Shown one piece after another: positions 43,915 through 54,699 of a stretch of 64,000 nucleotides of DNA (the first letter of the stretch is position 1; each line of letters opens with the position of its first letter). Source of the stretch: Platanthera guangdongensis. Lineage: Eukaryota; Streptophyta; Magnoliopsida; Asparagales; Orchidaceae. Location of the stretch: positions 69,428,757-69,492,756 of the forward strand of contig CM077165.1 in NCBI GenBank assembly GCA_039583875.1. The letters are read 5' to 3'. The position numbers were made by a program, and so were the translations under genes. The notes below the pieces were generated by a model. That model searched no databases and had not been told where the DNA came from. It worked only from the letters and a program-made list of their open reading frames with translations.

Positions 43915-46900
43915 TTATTCTAAGTTTATCATACCTAGTTCAATTTTAAAACTATTGAACTTTGTTTCTTCTAGGGGATTAGTATACATATCAGCTAGTT
44001 GATTATCAGTATTTACATACTCCAGTGAAATATCTTCTTTTTTTATATGTTCCCTTAGAAAATGATATTTTATTTCAATATGTTTAGTTCTACTATGGGA
44101 AACAGGATTGTTAGCAATAGATATAACACTAGTAGAATCACAAAACATTGGTGTTCTACTTACTTGAATACTATAATCCTCAAGCTGATGTTGTATCCAT
44201 AGAAGTTGAGCACATCAACTTCCTGCAACCACATATTCTGATTCTGCTGTGGAGATAACCACACTTGTTTGCTTTTTGCTACTCCATGAAATCAGTCTTC
44301 CACCTAGGAATTGACAGGTTCCAATTGTACTTTTTCTGTCTTCTTTGCAGCCTGCAAAATCTGCATCTGAATAACCTGTTAGATCAAAGTCTTCATTCCT
44401 AGGGTACCAAAGGCCTAGATATGGAGTGCCCTTTAGATATCTCAGTATCCTTTTGACTGCTGTCAAATGAGACTCTTTAGGGTATGCTTGGTACCTTGCA
44501 CAGACACATGTAGCATACATGATATCTGGTCTACTTACAGTCAAATAGAGTAGGGAACCAACTATCCCTCTATACAAAGTCTCATCTACAGGTTTCCCTT
44601 CATCATCTTTGCTAAGAGACATACTTGACCCCATAGGAGTCTTCATGGTACTGGATGAATCCATACCATACTTTCTTATCAGTTCTAGGGTGAACTTAGA
44701 CTGGCATATGGATAATCCATTCTCAGTCTGTCTAACTTGGAGACCCAAGAAGAACTTAAGTTCCCCCATACTACTCATCTCAAATTGTCCTTGCATTAGT
44801 TTTGCAAACGTTTTGCCAAGACTACTTTCAGTAGAACCAAATATTATGTCATCTACATCTATTTGGACTAGTATTACTTTTCCTCTGGATTCCCTAAGGA
44901 ATAGAGTCTTGTCTATTTTCCCCGTTGTGAACTTATTCTCAATGAGGAAACTAGACAGGGTTTCATACCAAGCCCTAGGGGCTTGCTTTAACCCATATAA
45001 TGCTTTCCTAAGTCTATAGACATGATTAGGTTGAGTTGAATCAACAAAACCTGATGGCTGTTCCACATAGACTTTCTCTTTAAGATTACCATTCATAAAG
45101 GCTGACTTTACATCCATTTGGTAAACTTTAAATCCTTGAAAGGTTGCATAGGCCAGGAACATCCTTTTGGCTTCCAGTCTGGCTACTGGAGCAAAGGTTT
45201 GATCAAAGTCAATACCTTCTTCTGCATATATCCTTTAGCAACCAATCTTGCTTTGTTCTTGACAATTACTCCATGCTCATCCATCTTGTTCCTAAAGATC
45301 CACTTGGTTCCAATTATATTGTGGTCTTTTGGCTTAGGAACAAGCTCCCAGACTTTGCACCTCTTGAACTGATTCAGCTCTTCTTGCATTGCCTCAATCC
45401 AATGAGGGTCTAGGATGGCTTCTTCAAACTTCTTTGGCTCTACTTGGGATAGAAAACTGGAGAAGAGTGCTGCACTCAGATTTCTGCTCCTTGTTTGTAC
45501 CCCTTGTCTTAGATCACCAATGATTTGATCTACTGGATGATCTCTCAGATGCCTATTAGCTGGAGGCATCCTGGCTTCAGGTTGAACTTTTTCAGTTTCT
45601 TCATCTTGCTGCACTCCTTGGACTTCTTCTGCATTAGGTACATGTAGTACTCCCCCTGGACAATAGCCACTATGATCTACTTGCTGTCTTGTAGTAGGTC
45701 CTTCTTCTATAGTGAGCTTGTCCATCTTCTCAGTCACACCTGTGGAGCTGCAAATACTACTAGATAACTCATTGTTAATAAGTCTAGTTTCATCAAATAC
45801 TACATGTACAGACTCCTCTACAACTTGTGTAGACAAGTTGTAGACTATATAAGCCTTACTGTTGTTGCTGTACCCAACAAAGATCCCCTCTTGGGACTTG
45901 ACAGCAAACTTAGTCAAGTAAGACTTTCCATTGTTAAGTATAAAGCACTTACAACCAAAGATCCTGAAGTAGGATAGGTTTGGTTTTCTGCCTTTCACAA
46001 TCTCATAGGGGGTCTTATTGTGGCTTTTAGTAATGGTAGCCCTATTAATTACATGGCATGCAGTATTAACTGCCTCAGCCTAGAAATATTCTGGTAGTGA
46101 TGTATCACTTAATAGGGTCCTACCAGCCTCAATCAAGGTTCTATTTTTCCTCTCAGTAATGCCATTTTGCTGAGGTGTTCTTGGTGAAGAAAACTCTTGA
46201 AATATCCCAAATTCTTCACATAGTTTTGCCATACTATCAGACTGAAATTCAGTACCATGGTCACTTCTTATCTTGACCACTGTACTGTCTAGTTCATTCT
46301 GAATTTGTTTGACAAAGCTATAGAAGATAATAGGTGTTTCAGATTTCTGTCTAAGGAAGAACACCCAGGAAAACCTTGAGTTGTCATCTACAACCACAAA
46401 GGTAAAGACCTTCCTACCTAGGCTGTGAACTGGCATAGGACCAAAGAGATCCATATGCAAGAGGTATAAACACCTCACAGCATCTTTGTTTTCAATGCTA
46501 TTAAAGGTAGATCTAGTCTGCTTGCCCTTTTGACAAGCTGAGCATATTCCATCTTTAATACACTTAACTTGAGGAACATTCCTCACTAACTCTTTGCTAA
46601 AGAGTTGGCCAATTGTCTTGTAGTTAAGATAGGCTAGCCTCTTGTGCAATTTGACACAATGAGAGACTTTCTCATCAGCTACAAGGCAAACTGGAGAACC
46701 ATTGTTCTCACTCATAATGTCTAGACAATAGACATTCCTTTTTCTATAACCAGTCAAAATGATCTCTTGATCATTTGATCTCCTGATATGACAACCATCT
46801 TTGACAAATGAGATGTCATATCCTACATCACTAAATTGACTTATACTAATAAGGTTATGTTTCAAACCTTTAACATAGGCCACTTGAGTAATAGTTATAT

Positions 46901-47087
46901 GGGAGCTAGAAATGTTACCAAAACCCTCGATGATTCCTTTTTCAGAACCACCAAACGTGACTTTTGGACCATCCTTGATAGGTGTGTAGTCCTTTAGCAA
47001 TCCCTAGTTGCAGTCATATGTCTGGAACATCCACTGTCCAAGTACCATATTGGGGGCATGGCCACTTGGACTCACCTGCAAAATAGA
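43915..47087 (-). pseudogene. Element B pol: protease, integrase, RT, RNase H, broken
   Basis: Frames 47000-46080 (protease C-terminus, GAG-pre-integrase with CSACQKGKQT, integrase with HMDLFGP, IRSDHGTEFQ and NGITERKNRT), 45998-45183 (integrase C-terminus to RT start), 45162-44215 (RT and RNase H) and 44148-43915 (RNase H end). Breaks: a one-base insertion near 47050 beside the protease start, a stop near 47003, TGG to TAG at 46080-46082, a frameshift near 45183-45210, and a Cys-to-TGA change near 44215. The RT active site reads VDVDDI, so the YVDD tyrosine is Asp here, a further inactivating change. Confidence 0.88.
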
Positions 47088-47333
47088 TTAGTGAACCTTA
47101 GAACCCAAAGAATTCTTGGGTCCTTGGTACTGGTTAGTTTGCTTCCTAACAAAGCTACCTTCAGGTTTTCCAACAGGCAGTTTGCTACTCACTTTGGCAC
47201 TTGCATTGTGCCAACAGTCCATGGCAAAGTGGCCTACCTTGCCACAGCACCAACACTCAAACCTATTGTACCTTTGCTTAGGTACATCCCTAGCTGTTTT
47301 ATTTACAGCTGGCTTGTTGAGAGCTGGGGCTTT
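47088..47333 (-). pseudogene. Element B gag, C-terminal fragment with zinc knuckle
   Basis: About 80 codons ending GSKVH then TAA. Contains KQRYNRFECWCCGKVGHFAMDC, of which CWCCGKVGHFAMDC is the second CCHC knuckle. Cut at its 5' side by the LTR of element E. Confidence 0.85.
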
Positions 47334-47559
47334 TGTTGGAGTTACCATTATGATCTAGAAGTGATCAAACATGTAATCTCACTGCCAACCCGATATGAGC
47401 CTGCAGGGTCGCACATAAGAGATGTGGAGAAGTTGGATGATTGACTGTGTTGGTAAAGGTTGCCAATCACCGACCTGAATAGGGTGGTAGGCAAAGTGTT
47501 GTCTTAAAGAATCATCGGGTTGGGCAAATGTTGCCTTGAAGGACTGGTAAGAATAGTCG

Positions 47560-47790
47560 GCCGAGGGTCGACGAGAATCGACGAGAATCGTCAAGAATTA
47601 GTTCTCTGATTCTCGCTGATCGGCGTGTATCGTCGACCCACGATCGGCGTGAATTGTCGGCCCACGTTCGGCGTGAATCGTCGAGAATAGTTCTCTGATT
47701 CTCGCCGAACTGGGTGATTCTCGCCGATTGTGATTCTCGCCGATTCTGATTCTCGCCGATCCTGACCGACTCTCGCCGACTGATACTCGC
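47560..47790. repeat. GATTCTCGCCGAT / ATCGGCG short repeats in U3 of element E
   Basis: At least eight copies of ATTCTCGCCGAT-like words mixed with CGTCGA and ATCGGCGTG. CpG-rich and partly self-complementary. Minus-strand frames here are artefacts. Confidence 0.8.
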
Positions 47791-47856
47791 CAATTCTGAA
47801 CCCTATTTCTGGGTGGTCTGCGGATAGCGATTTTCCTAAGTCTTTTATGCCTTCGG

Positions 47857-47864
47857 TATAAAAG
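47857..47864 (+). promoter_or_regulatory. TATA box of element E LTR
   Basis: GGTATAAAAGGGACAC downstream of the short-repeat cluster, about 510 bp before the LTR end. Confidence 0.7.
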
Positions 47865-48373
47865 GGACACTTAGGGTTTTCGGGTATTACAAGTTTTGGC
47901 AGCCGATCGAATCGATTTTGACGGAAGCCGTTCCGCGATCGTTCCGCTGATCCCGAATCCCGCCGACAGAAGGGTTCCGCCGCCGTGTTTGCTCCGTCGA
48001 TCTCCTCCTCTCCGACGATCGTCGCTGGCGTTGCAATCCCTGGCGCGGACCTAGCAGTCCGTGGGAAAGCAAGGTGCGGTCTTCTCCATCCCGATAATCC
48101 GTGCGACGGATAGATCGGCGTTCTCCCGCTCGTGTGGATTTCTGCAGAGACGTGGATACTATTCCACGTAGAACTCGCCACTAGCAAGAAGACGAAGTTT
48201 GGAGCATCTCCGTTGAGTTGTGACTCAACGCCACCGAGGTAATTTTGCCTAGTTGTTTGTTAACTTCTTGATTCAATTATCATGGCCCGATCACATTTCT
48301 TTTGGGTTTTCTTGAGGTTTTATTTCCGCTGCGTGCACAAGCGTTGTGCCATCCTCATAGAGAAACCCAACAG

Positions 48374-48386
48374 TGGTATCAGAGCC
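48374..48386 (+). other. Primer-binding site of element E (initiator-Met tRNA type)
   Basis: TGGTATCAGAGCC, one base after the LTR end CCCAACA. Confidence 0.92.
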
Positions 48387-49350
48387 AGGTTTCGGCCATG
48401 ATTGTTGTTTTGGAAGTTTTGTTATTCCAGTGCGTGTAAACCTAGGGATTTAGAAGTGTTCTAAATGTTTAGATTTAGTCTTGGCACCCCGCCAAGAACG
48501 TCTGGGATTGCGTGGGAATTTCTAATTGTTAGAAATTGTGATCTCCTTAGCAGTAACCATCCCTCGATTTTGTTTTGGATTTTGAATCCAATGAAGAGAG
48601 ATGAGCTTGTCTACTGCTTTAAGTTGAGTTGTCTTTGCCTTTGTACAATGCATGTAAATCTGAGGATTTGGAAGTTTCCGGATGTTCAGATTTAGCCCTT
48701 CCTTCTATCAATTGTTGATGGTGTCAGGATGTGCACATAAGGGATGCATGTGGTTTAGAATTGTTTTTCTTTGGATCTGCACATTGATCAAATATTGATC
48801 ATGGCTAATTGTTAACCTATAATTAAAATCCCTTCATCAAATATTAAGTGTTCGGATGCCTTCCGATGGATGACACTCTTCCTGCCTCGATCGATGAAGT
48901 GTGGGCTTGCCAAAGCAAGGTGCATTAATCTATCTTGGTAAGGGTGCGAGCGGATAATTGTGATATCCCACTGTCGACATCGGGTCCATCTTAACTAGGT
49001 GACCTCAAAGGTTGAGTGCCTAGAGGCATAGGGTTGGCATGCACCATATGATGGATGCGAATAAGGAGTTATTCACCAACCATACAAGAATTGCATGAGA
49101 ATGCAATTGGCAAGCGTTGCCTACCTAAATAACCGCATCGTGAGAGGAACGCCAAAGCGGACTCATTGTGTTGGTGAAATACGGATCTTGTCCACTAAGA
49201 GAGTAGCTCGCATGAACTCTCCAATTTGTCAGTGAGGGCTATCATTTCGAATAAAATAGTGGGAGTATTTTAATTGAAGTCCAAATTAAAATAAATTGTA
49301 TTTGAAATTTTGGTACTGATTTTATTCTGTATAAATTCTTGTAGAATTCC
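48387..49350 (+). other. Leader of element E
   Basis: Untranslated region between primer site and gag, with no conserved frame. Likely holds packaging and dimerisation signals by position. None can be identified from sequence. Confidence 0.6.
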
Positions 49351-50094
49351 ATGGCAAGTGTTTCACACTCCACCTTGTCTCTGAGAGCCATCCTTGAGAA
49401 GGATAAGCTCAGTGAGACAAATTACATGGACTGGTATAGGAACCTGAGAATTGTTCTCAGGCAAGAGCGAAAGCTCTATGTCTTGGAAGAAGAAGCCCCC
49501 AAGGTGCCGACCGGGAACTCTTCCCGTGCTGAGAAAGATACTTATAAGAAGTATACTGATGATGCTTTAGATGTCGAATGCCTTATGCTTGCCACTATGA
49601 ACTCTGAGCTTCAGAAGCAACATGAGAGCATGGGGTGCAAGGAGATTGACGAGCATCTCAAGAAAATGTTTCAAGGGCAGGCTCGTCAAGAGAGGTTCGA
49701 CATCACAAAAGCATTGTTCCAGTGCAAGATGGGAGTTCGAGACTCAGTAGGGACTCACGTACTCAAGATGATTGGGTATATAGAGAACCTAGAAAGGCTG
49801 GGTTTTCCTCTTGGTCAAGAGTTGGCCACAGATCTGATCCTGCAATCGTTGCCGGATAGTTATGAGCAGTTCGTCTTGAACTACAACATGAATGAGATAG
49901 ACAAGACACTGCCCGAACTCCTAGGCATGTTGAGAACTGCCGAAATCAATATGAAGAAGGCCAAGCCTGCCAGCCCCATACTGATGGTGCATAAGGGCAA
50001 GGGCAAAGCCAAGGGCTCTAAGAAGACAAAGGTGGGACCTAAGTCATACCTTGAGCCCAAGTCTTCAGCACTGATGAAAAAAAAAGCACGGTGA
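49351..50094 (+). CDS. Element E gag (capsid), UBN2-type
   Basis: 247 codons starting MASVSHSTLSLRAILEKDKL. Motifs usual for copia gag: NYMDWYRNLRIVL, ALDVECLMLATMNSELQ, QARQERFDITKALFQCKM, THVLKMIGYIENLERLGF and LILQSLPDSYEQFVLNYN. It forms the capsid that packages element RNA. The C-terminus becomes Lys-rich (KGKGKAKGSKKTK) and then leaves the reading frame of the zinc knuckle at a run of nine A at 50077-50085. In related elements the knuckle and pol follow in one frame, so the stop at 50092-50094 probably reflects an indel in this run or a frameshift signal. Confidence 0.85.
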   Translation: MASVSHSTLSLRAILEKDKLSETNYMDWYRNLRIVLRQERKLYVLEEEAPKVPTGNSSRAEKDTYKKYTDDALDVECLMLATMNSELQKQHESMGCKEIDEHLKKMFQGQARQERFDITKALFQCKMGVRDSVGTHVLKMIGYIENLERLGFPLGQELATDLILQSLPDSYEQFVLNYNMNEIDKTLPELLGMLRTAEINMKKAKPASPILMVHKGKGKAKGSKKTKVGPKSYLEPKSSALMKKKAR

Positions 50095-53000
50095 AGGAAT
50101 GGAAATGCCACCACTGTGGCAAGGCTGGTCATTGGAGGAGGAACTGTCCTTCGTACATTGAGGGTCTGCAGAAATTGAAGGGAGGTATGACTTCCGCTTC
50201 TAATGTTTACGTTATAAAGATAAACCTTTCTACTCCTTCATCTTGGGTATTGGATACCGGATGTGGTTCTCACATTTGTACAAATGTGCAGGAACTGGGA
50301 AGGAGAAGATTGCTGAGTAAAGGGGAGGTGGACCTCCGCATCGGTAATGGAGCAAGAGTTGCTGCTGTAGCCGTAGGAGTTTACCGTCTTTCTTTGCCCA
50401 GTGGGCTTGTAATAGAACTTGATAATTGTTATTTTGTTCCGGCCATAACTAGAAACATTATATCTATTTCATGTTTGGACATGATTGGATTTTCTTTTAT
50501 AATTAAGAACAATTGTTGTTCTATATTTAAGAATGATGTTTGTTATGTTGTAGACCAATTGTTTAATGGTCTTTATGTTTTGAACTTGGACCATCTGATC
50601 TGTAATGTAGAAAATAATAAAAGACTAAGAACAAATGACTCGAACCCTACTTTTCTCTGGCATTGTCGTTTGGGCCATATCAACGAGAAGCGCATATCCA
50701 AACTCCATAGAGATGGACTTTTGGACTCATTTGATTATGAATCATTTGAGCGATGCGAATCTTGTTTGTTAGGCAAGATGACTAAAGCTCCTTTCACTGG
50801 TTATACTGAGAGGGCTGAGGATCTCTTGGGTGTTGTACATAGTGTTGTATGCGGACCCATGAGTTCCATGGCTAGAGGTGGGTATTTCTACTTTGTTACA
50901 TTTACTGATGATTTCAGTAGATACGGATATGTGTATCTTATGAAGTGCAAATCCGAGACCTTTGAAAAGTTCAAAGAGTTCAAGAATGAAGTAGAAAACC
51001 AGTTGGGTAAAAGGGTTAAAGCACTCCGATCTGATCGAGGTGGCGAATACCTGAGTCATGAGTTCCGTGATCATCTGAAAGTGTGTGGTATTGTATCACA
51101 GCTCACTCCACCTAGAACACCACAACATAATGGTGTGTCTGAGAGGAGAAATCGTACTCTGTTAGACATGGTACGTTCGATGATGAGTCATGCAGACTTG
51201 CCTGTTTCCTTTTGGGGTTTTTCTTTAGAGACTGCTACAATGACATTGAATCGCGCTCCAACGAAAACGGTTCTGAAGACACCATATGAGATATGGACTG
51301 GGAAGCGCCCTAGTATGTCGTTCATTAAAATTTGGGGCTGTGAGGCATACGTGAGACGTCAAATGCCTGACAAGCTGGAACCCAAATCAGATAAATGTTA
51401 TCTGGTGGGATATCCTAAGGAAACGAAAGGGTATTACTTTTACCTACCGTCTGAGGGCAAAGTGTTTGTCGCAAGGACTGGTGTCTTCTTGGAGAAAGAG
51501 TTCTTATCAAGAAAGACTGAAAAGGTAGAGCTTGAAGAAGTTCAAGAACCACATGTAGTGAATGAACCGGAATTGGATTCTGAGACAGGACTACAAGATG
51601 TTGTAGCTAGAGAACCTGCTCAAGGAACACAAGTCCTACGTAGATCTGGTAGACCGAGGTTTGAGCCTGAGAGATATGGATTTCTCGTGTCTCAAATATG
51701 TAATGTGTTGCTTATGGATCATGATGATGAACCAGCAACCTACCAAGAGGTTATGAATGGACCGGACTCTGACAAATGGCTTGAGGCTATGAAATCCGAA
51801 ATGGACTCCATGTACGCAAACCAAGTTTGGAACTTGGTAGAACCACCTGAAGGGGTACGACCCATAGGGTGTAAGTGGGTCTTCAAGAAGAAGACTGACA
51901 TGGATGGGAATGTACAGACATTCAAAGGGCGACTGGTGGCTAAGCGTTTCAAGCAAATTCATGGTATTGACTATGATGAGACCTTTTCCCCTGTTGCCAT
52001 GGTAAAGTCCATAAGGATATTGCTTGCTGTTGCTGCGTATTATGACTACGAGATCTGGCAGATGGATGTCAAAACGGCTTTCCTTAATGGAAACCTCCTT
52101 GAGGAAGTGTATATGACACAACCCGATGGTTTTGTATCCCCAGATGAAGCCACTAAAATATGCAAGCTGAATAAGTCCATTTATGGACTGAAACAGGCCT
52201 CTCGAAGTTGGAATCTTCGTTTTGATGAGAAAATCAAAGAGTTTGGTTTCATCAAGAATGAAGATGAGCCTTGTGTTTACAAGCGAATCAGTGGGATCAT
52301 TGTTGTCTTCCTGATATTGTATGTAGATGACATACTGTTGATTGAGAATGACATTCCTACCCTAAAAGTTGTTAAGAACAACCTAGGGAACTGCTTTTCA
52401 ATGAAGGATTTGGGTGAAGCGACTTATATACTTGGTATTAAGATCTATAGAGATAGATCAAAGAAGTTGCTGGGTTTGACCCAGAGTACGTACATCGAAA
52501 AGGTGTTGAAGCGGTTCAACATGCTTGAGTCCAAGAAAGGATTTTTGCCCATGTCTCATGGTGTGAATCTCTCTAAGGACCAGTGTCCAAAGTCTTGTGA
52601 AGATAAGGACCGCATGAAGTTGATTCCATATGCTTCGGCAATTGGATCAATCATGTACGCGATGTTATGTACTCGACCCGATGTCTCCTTTGCTTTGAGC
52701 ATGACTAGCAGGTATCAGTCAGACCCCGGTGAGTGTCACTGGATTGCAGTCAAGAATGTCCTGAAGTACTTGATAAGGACTAAGGATGCGTTCTTGGTGT
52801 ATGGTGGAGAGGAAGAGCTCGTTGTAAGTGGTTACACGGATGCTAGCTTCCAAACTGATAGAGACGACTCCAAGTCTCAGTCAGGTTTTGTGTTTTGCCT
52901 GAATGGAGGATCTGTGAGCTGGAAGAGTTCCAAGCAAGAGACAGTTGCTGATTCTACAACAGAGGCCGAGTATATCGCATCAGCTAATGCGGCGAAGGAG

Positions 53001-53309
53001 GCTGTATGGATTAGGAAATTCATCGGCGAGCTTGATGTAGTTCCTAGCATTGTTGGTCCCGTAGTTCTCTACTGTGATAACAATGGTGCAATTGCACAAT
53101 CTAAGGAACCTAGATCTCATCAGCGCTCCAAGCACATACTTCGGCGGTTTCATCTTATTTGTGAGATTGTCGAACGAGGAGATGTAAACATTTGCAGAGT
53201 GCCGACTGAGGAGAACATTGCGGATCCACTGACAAAGCCTCTCGCGCAGAGAAAGCATGATGGTCATACTAGATCGATGGGTATACGATACCTAAATGAT
53301 CAACTCTAG
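50091..53309 (+). CDS. Element E pol: zinc knuckle, protease, integrase, RT, RNase H in one open frame
   Basis: 1072 codons open. CHHCGKAGHWRRNC knuckle (residues 6-19), protease WVLDTGCGSHI (Asp55), GAG-pre-integrase HCRLGHINEKR...CESCLLGK, integrase to about residue 400, RT with YVDD at residues 744-747, RNase H YTDASF...TTEAEYIA. The first integrase Asp, in the usual HSDVCGP, is Val at residue 252 (codon 50844-50846), while RSDRGGEY and NGVSERRNRT keep the other two acidic residues. So RT looks intact but integrase should be inactive. The frame begins without ATG (GTG at 50091) because it is -1 to gag. It is really the continuation of gag-pol. Confidence 0.9.
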   Translation: MKEWKCHHCGKAGHWRRNCPSYIEGLQKLKGGMTSASNVYVIKINLSTPSSWVLDTGCGSHICTNVQELGRRRLLSKGEVDLRIGNGARVAAVAVGVYRLSLPSGLVIELDNCYFVPAITRNIISISCLDMIGFSFIIKNNCCSIFKNDVCYVVDQLFNGLYVLNLDHLICNVENNKRLRTNDSNPTFLWHCRLGHINEKRISKLHRDGLLDSFDYESFERCESCLLGKMTKAPFTGYTERAEDLLGVVHSVVCGPMSSMARGGYFYFVTFTDDFSRYGYVYLMKCKSETFEKFKEFKNEVENQLGKRVKALRSDRGGEYLSHEFRDHLKVCGIVSQLTPPRTPQHNGVSERRNRTLLDMVRSMMSHADLPVSFWGFSLETATMTLNRAPTKTVLKTPYEIWTGKRPSMSFIKIWGCEAYVRRQMPDKLEPKSDKCYLVGYPKETKGYYFYLPSEGKVFVARTGVFLEKEFLSRKTEKVELEEVQEPHVVNEPELDSETGLQDVVAREPAQGTQVLRRSGRPRFEPERYGFLVSQICNVLLMDHDDEPATYQEVMNGPDSDKWLEAMKSEMDSMYANQVWNLVEPPEGVRPIGCKWVFKKKTDMDGNVQTFKGRLVAKRFKQIHGIDYDETFSPVAMVKSIRILLAVAAYYDYEIWQMDVKTAFLNGNLLEEVYMTQPDGFVSPDEATKICKLNKSIYGLKQASRSWNLRFDEKIKEFGFIKNEDEPCVYKRISGIIVVFLILYVDDILLIENDIPTLKVVKNNLGNCFSMKDLGEATYILGIKIYRDRSKKLLGLTQSTYIEKVLKRFNMLESKKGFLPMSHGVNLSKDQCPKSCEDKDRMKLIPYASAIGSIMYAMLCTRPDVSFALSMTSRYQSDPGECHWIAVKNVLKYLIRTKDAFLVYGGEEELVVSGYTDASFQTDRDDSKSQSGFVFCLNGGSVSWKSSKQETVADSTTEAEYIASANAAKEAVWIRKFIGELDVVPSIVGPVVLYCDNNGAIAQSKEPRSHQRSKHILRRFHLICEIVERGDVNICRVPTEENIADPLTKPLAQRKHDGHTRSMGIRYLNDQL

Positions 53310-53479
53310 TGAGAATCTTGTGGATTGCATGTAAACTTGTATTTTGTTGGCTATTTGTTCATATGATGAACATTGTACCTAGTTTTTCTTTTACAATTAA
53401 TGGCAAGTTCTTTTATTATGAGTTTTTCTATATGATAGTTAAATGTTTACATAATAGATACACTTAGAATGTTCGCTTC
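53310..53479 (+). other. 3' untranslated remnant of element E
   Basis: AT-rich, no polypurine tract or LTR before element C begins at 53480. The 5 bp before C are GCTTC, the predicted target copy. Confidence 0.7.
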
Positions 53480-53623
53480 TGTTGGGTACATTGGTCAAAT
53501 GTACCTGATTTGAAGAAGCCTCACCTAACTCAATGATATACATCAGAATGTATTTGATGTTTGTTTGAGTTACTTGTGCAGGTTAGGTATACACTGGACT
53601 GAAGCTGAAAATTTCTAAGTCCA

Positions 53624-54550
53624 TGTGTCGACACCCAGAGGCAAAGTGTCGACACTTGAGAAAGCTTGTGTCGACACCCAGACATGCAGTGTCGACACTT
53701 GGAGTCATTGTGTCGACACCTGGGAAGAAGAGTCGACACTAGTCAGAAAGTGTCGACACTTGGAGCTGTGTCGACACTCAGTGTAGAAGAATGCAGAAAA
53801 GCTGTGTCGACACTTAGCAGAAGTGTCGACACCAGAAGAGCTGTGTCTACATCAGAAAGTGTCGACACTTGAAGTGAGTGTCGACACTCAGCAAAAGTCT
53901 ACAGATTCTAAGTACAAGTGTCGACACTCAACACAGTGTGTCGACACTATGCAGAAGACTCAGCACTGGAAGTAAGTGTCGACACTCAACACAATGTGTC
54001 GACACTTAGCTAAAGACTCAGTATTTGTAGAATGTGTCGACACTCAGCACAATGTGTCGACACACAATCAGAAGAGTCAACACTTGAAGAAAGTGTCGAC
54101 ACTCAGCACAAAGTGTCGACACTTAGTTGAAGACTCTACACTTGAAGAAAGTGTCGACACAAGGAGCTGTGTCGACACTTAGCAAAGAACAGAAAAGTTG
54201 TAAAATATTCTAAGTATAAGTGTCGACACTAAGGGAATGTGTCGACACTCAGCTGAAGAATCAAGAATGAAGACTTGTGTCGACACCAAGAATCAGTGTC
54301 GACACTTGACAGTTTCAACACATGAAGATGTGTCGACACAAAGGAGATGTGTCGACACTTAGAAGAATACAGATAAAGAATGAAGTATAAGTACTTGTGT
54401 CGACACTCAATTTCAGTGTCGACACATGCAGAAGAAACTGTGTCGAGACATACAAGGAATTGTGTCGACACCTTGTAGACTTGTGTCGACACTTACACAA
54501 CATGTGTCGACACTTGGTCTATAAGTGTCGACACTTAAGAACAGAAAGTC
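53624..54550. repeat. GTGTCGACAC palindrome array in U3 of element C
   Basis: More than thirty GTGTCGACAC sites in about 930 bp, the large majority perfect. Spacing is irregular and the spacers differ from each other, so the palindrome itself is the conserved unit. Confidence 0.95.
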
Positions 54551-54659
54551 TCGACACTAACTGACAGTTAGAGGAATTTCAAGAAGTGACTGGTTGACAA
54601 GACAGCTGCCGATCCAGCCGGTCTACATCAACTGTCAGAGAAGTCAGAAGTCTGTTATA

Positions 54660-54699
54660 AACCGGATCAGCCGGTTACCATGAAGGAAGCCTATAAATA
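54660..54699 (+). promoter_or_regulatory. Core promoter of element C LTR
   Basis: AACCGG-ATCAG-CCGGTT (54660-54676), then TATAAATA (54692-54699). Same spacing as in element A. Confidence 0.75.

Larger units (their letters stand above)
38615..47333 (-). mobile_element. Element B: Sirevirus-like Ty1/copia element, 3' part, cut in gag by element E
   Basis: Same family as A and C. Order on the minus strand: gag zinc-knuckle end, UAA, pol, short palindrome spacer, extra ORF, polypurine tract, 3' LTR. At 47333 gag sequence matching 57486 onward of element C stops, and TGTTGG, the LTR start of element E, follows. The 5' LTR and most of gag should lie beyond the window after the end of E. Confidence 0.9.
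47334..48372 (+). repeat. 5' LTR of element E
   Basis: 1039 bp with inverted ends TGTTGG/CCAACA. The start is fixed by the point where element B gag homology ends. U3 holds a cluster of GATTCTCGCCGAT and CGACGAGAATCG motifs (47560-47790). TATAAAAG is at 47857-47864, so U3 is about 520 bp. Confidence 0.85.
47334..53479 (+). mobile_element. Element E: Ty1/copia element, non-Sirevirus, missing 3' LTR in this window
   Basis: 5' LTR 47334-48372 (TGTTGGAG...CCCAACA), primer site, about 960-bp leader, gag, pol, and 170 bp of 3' UTR, where element C interrupts at 53480. Gag is of UBN2 type and the proteins are clearly different from those of A, B and C. The left flank GCTTT (47329-47333) is the expected target copy. 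Its partner should lie beyond the window. Confidence 0.88.

Noticed and set aside
53624..54550. CRISPR-like array of regularly recurring GTGTCGACAC
   Set aside because: The repeat is only 10 bp, spacing is irregular, no cas genes are present, and it lies in the U3 of an LTR in a plant genome.
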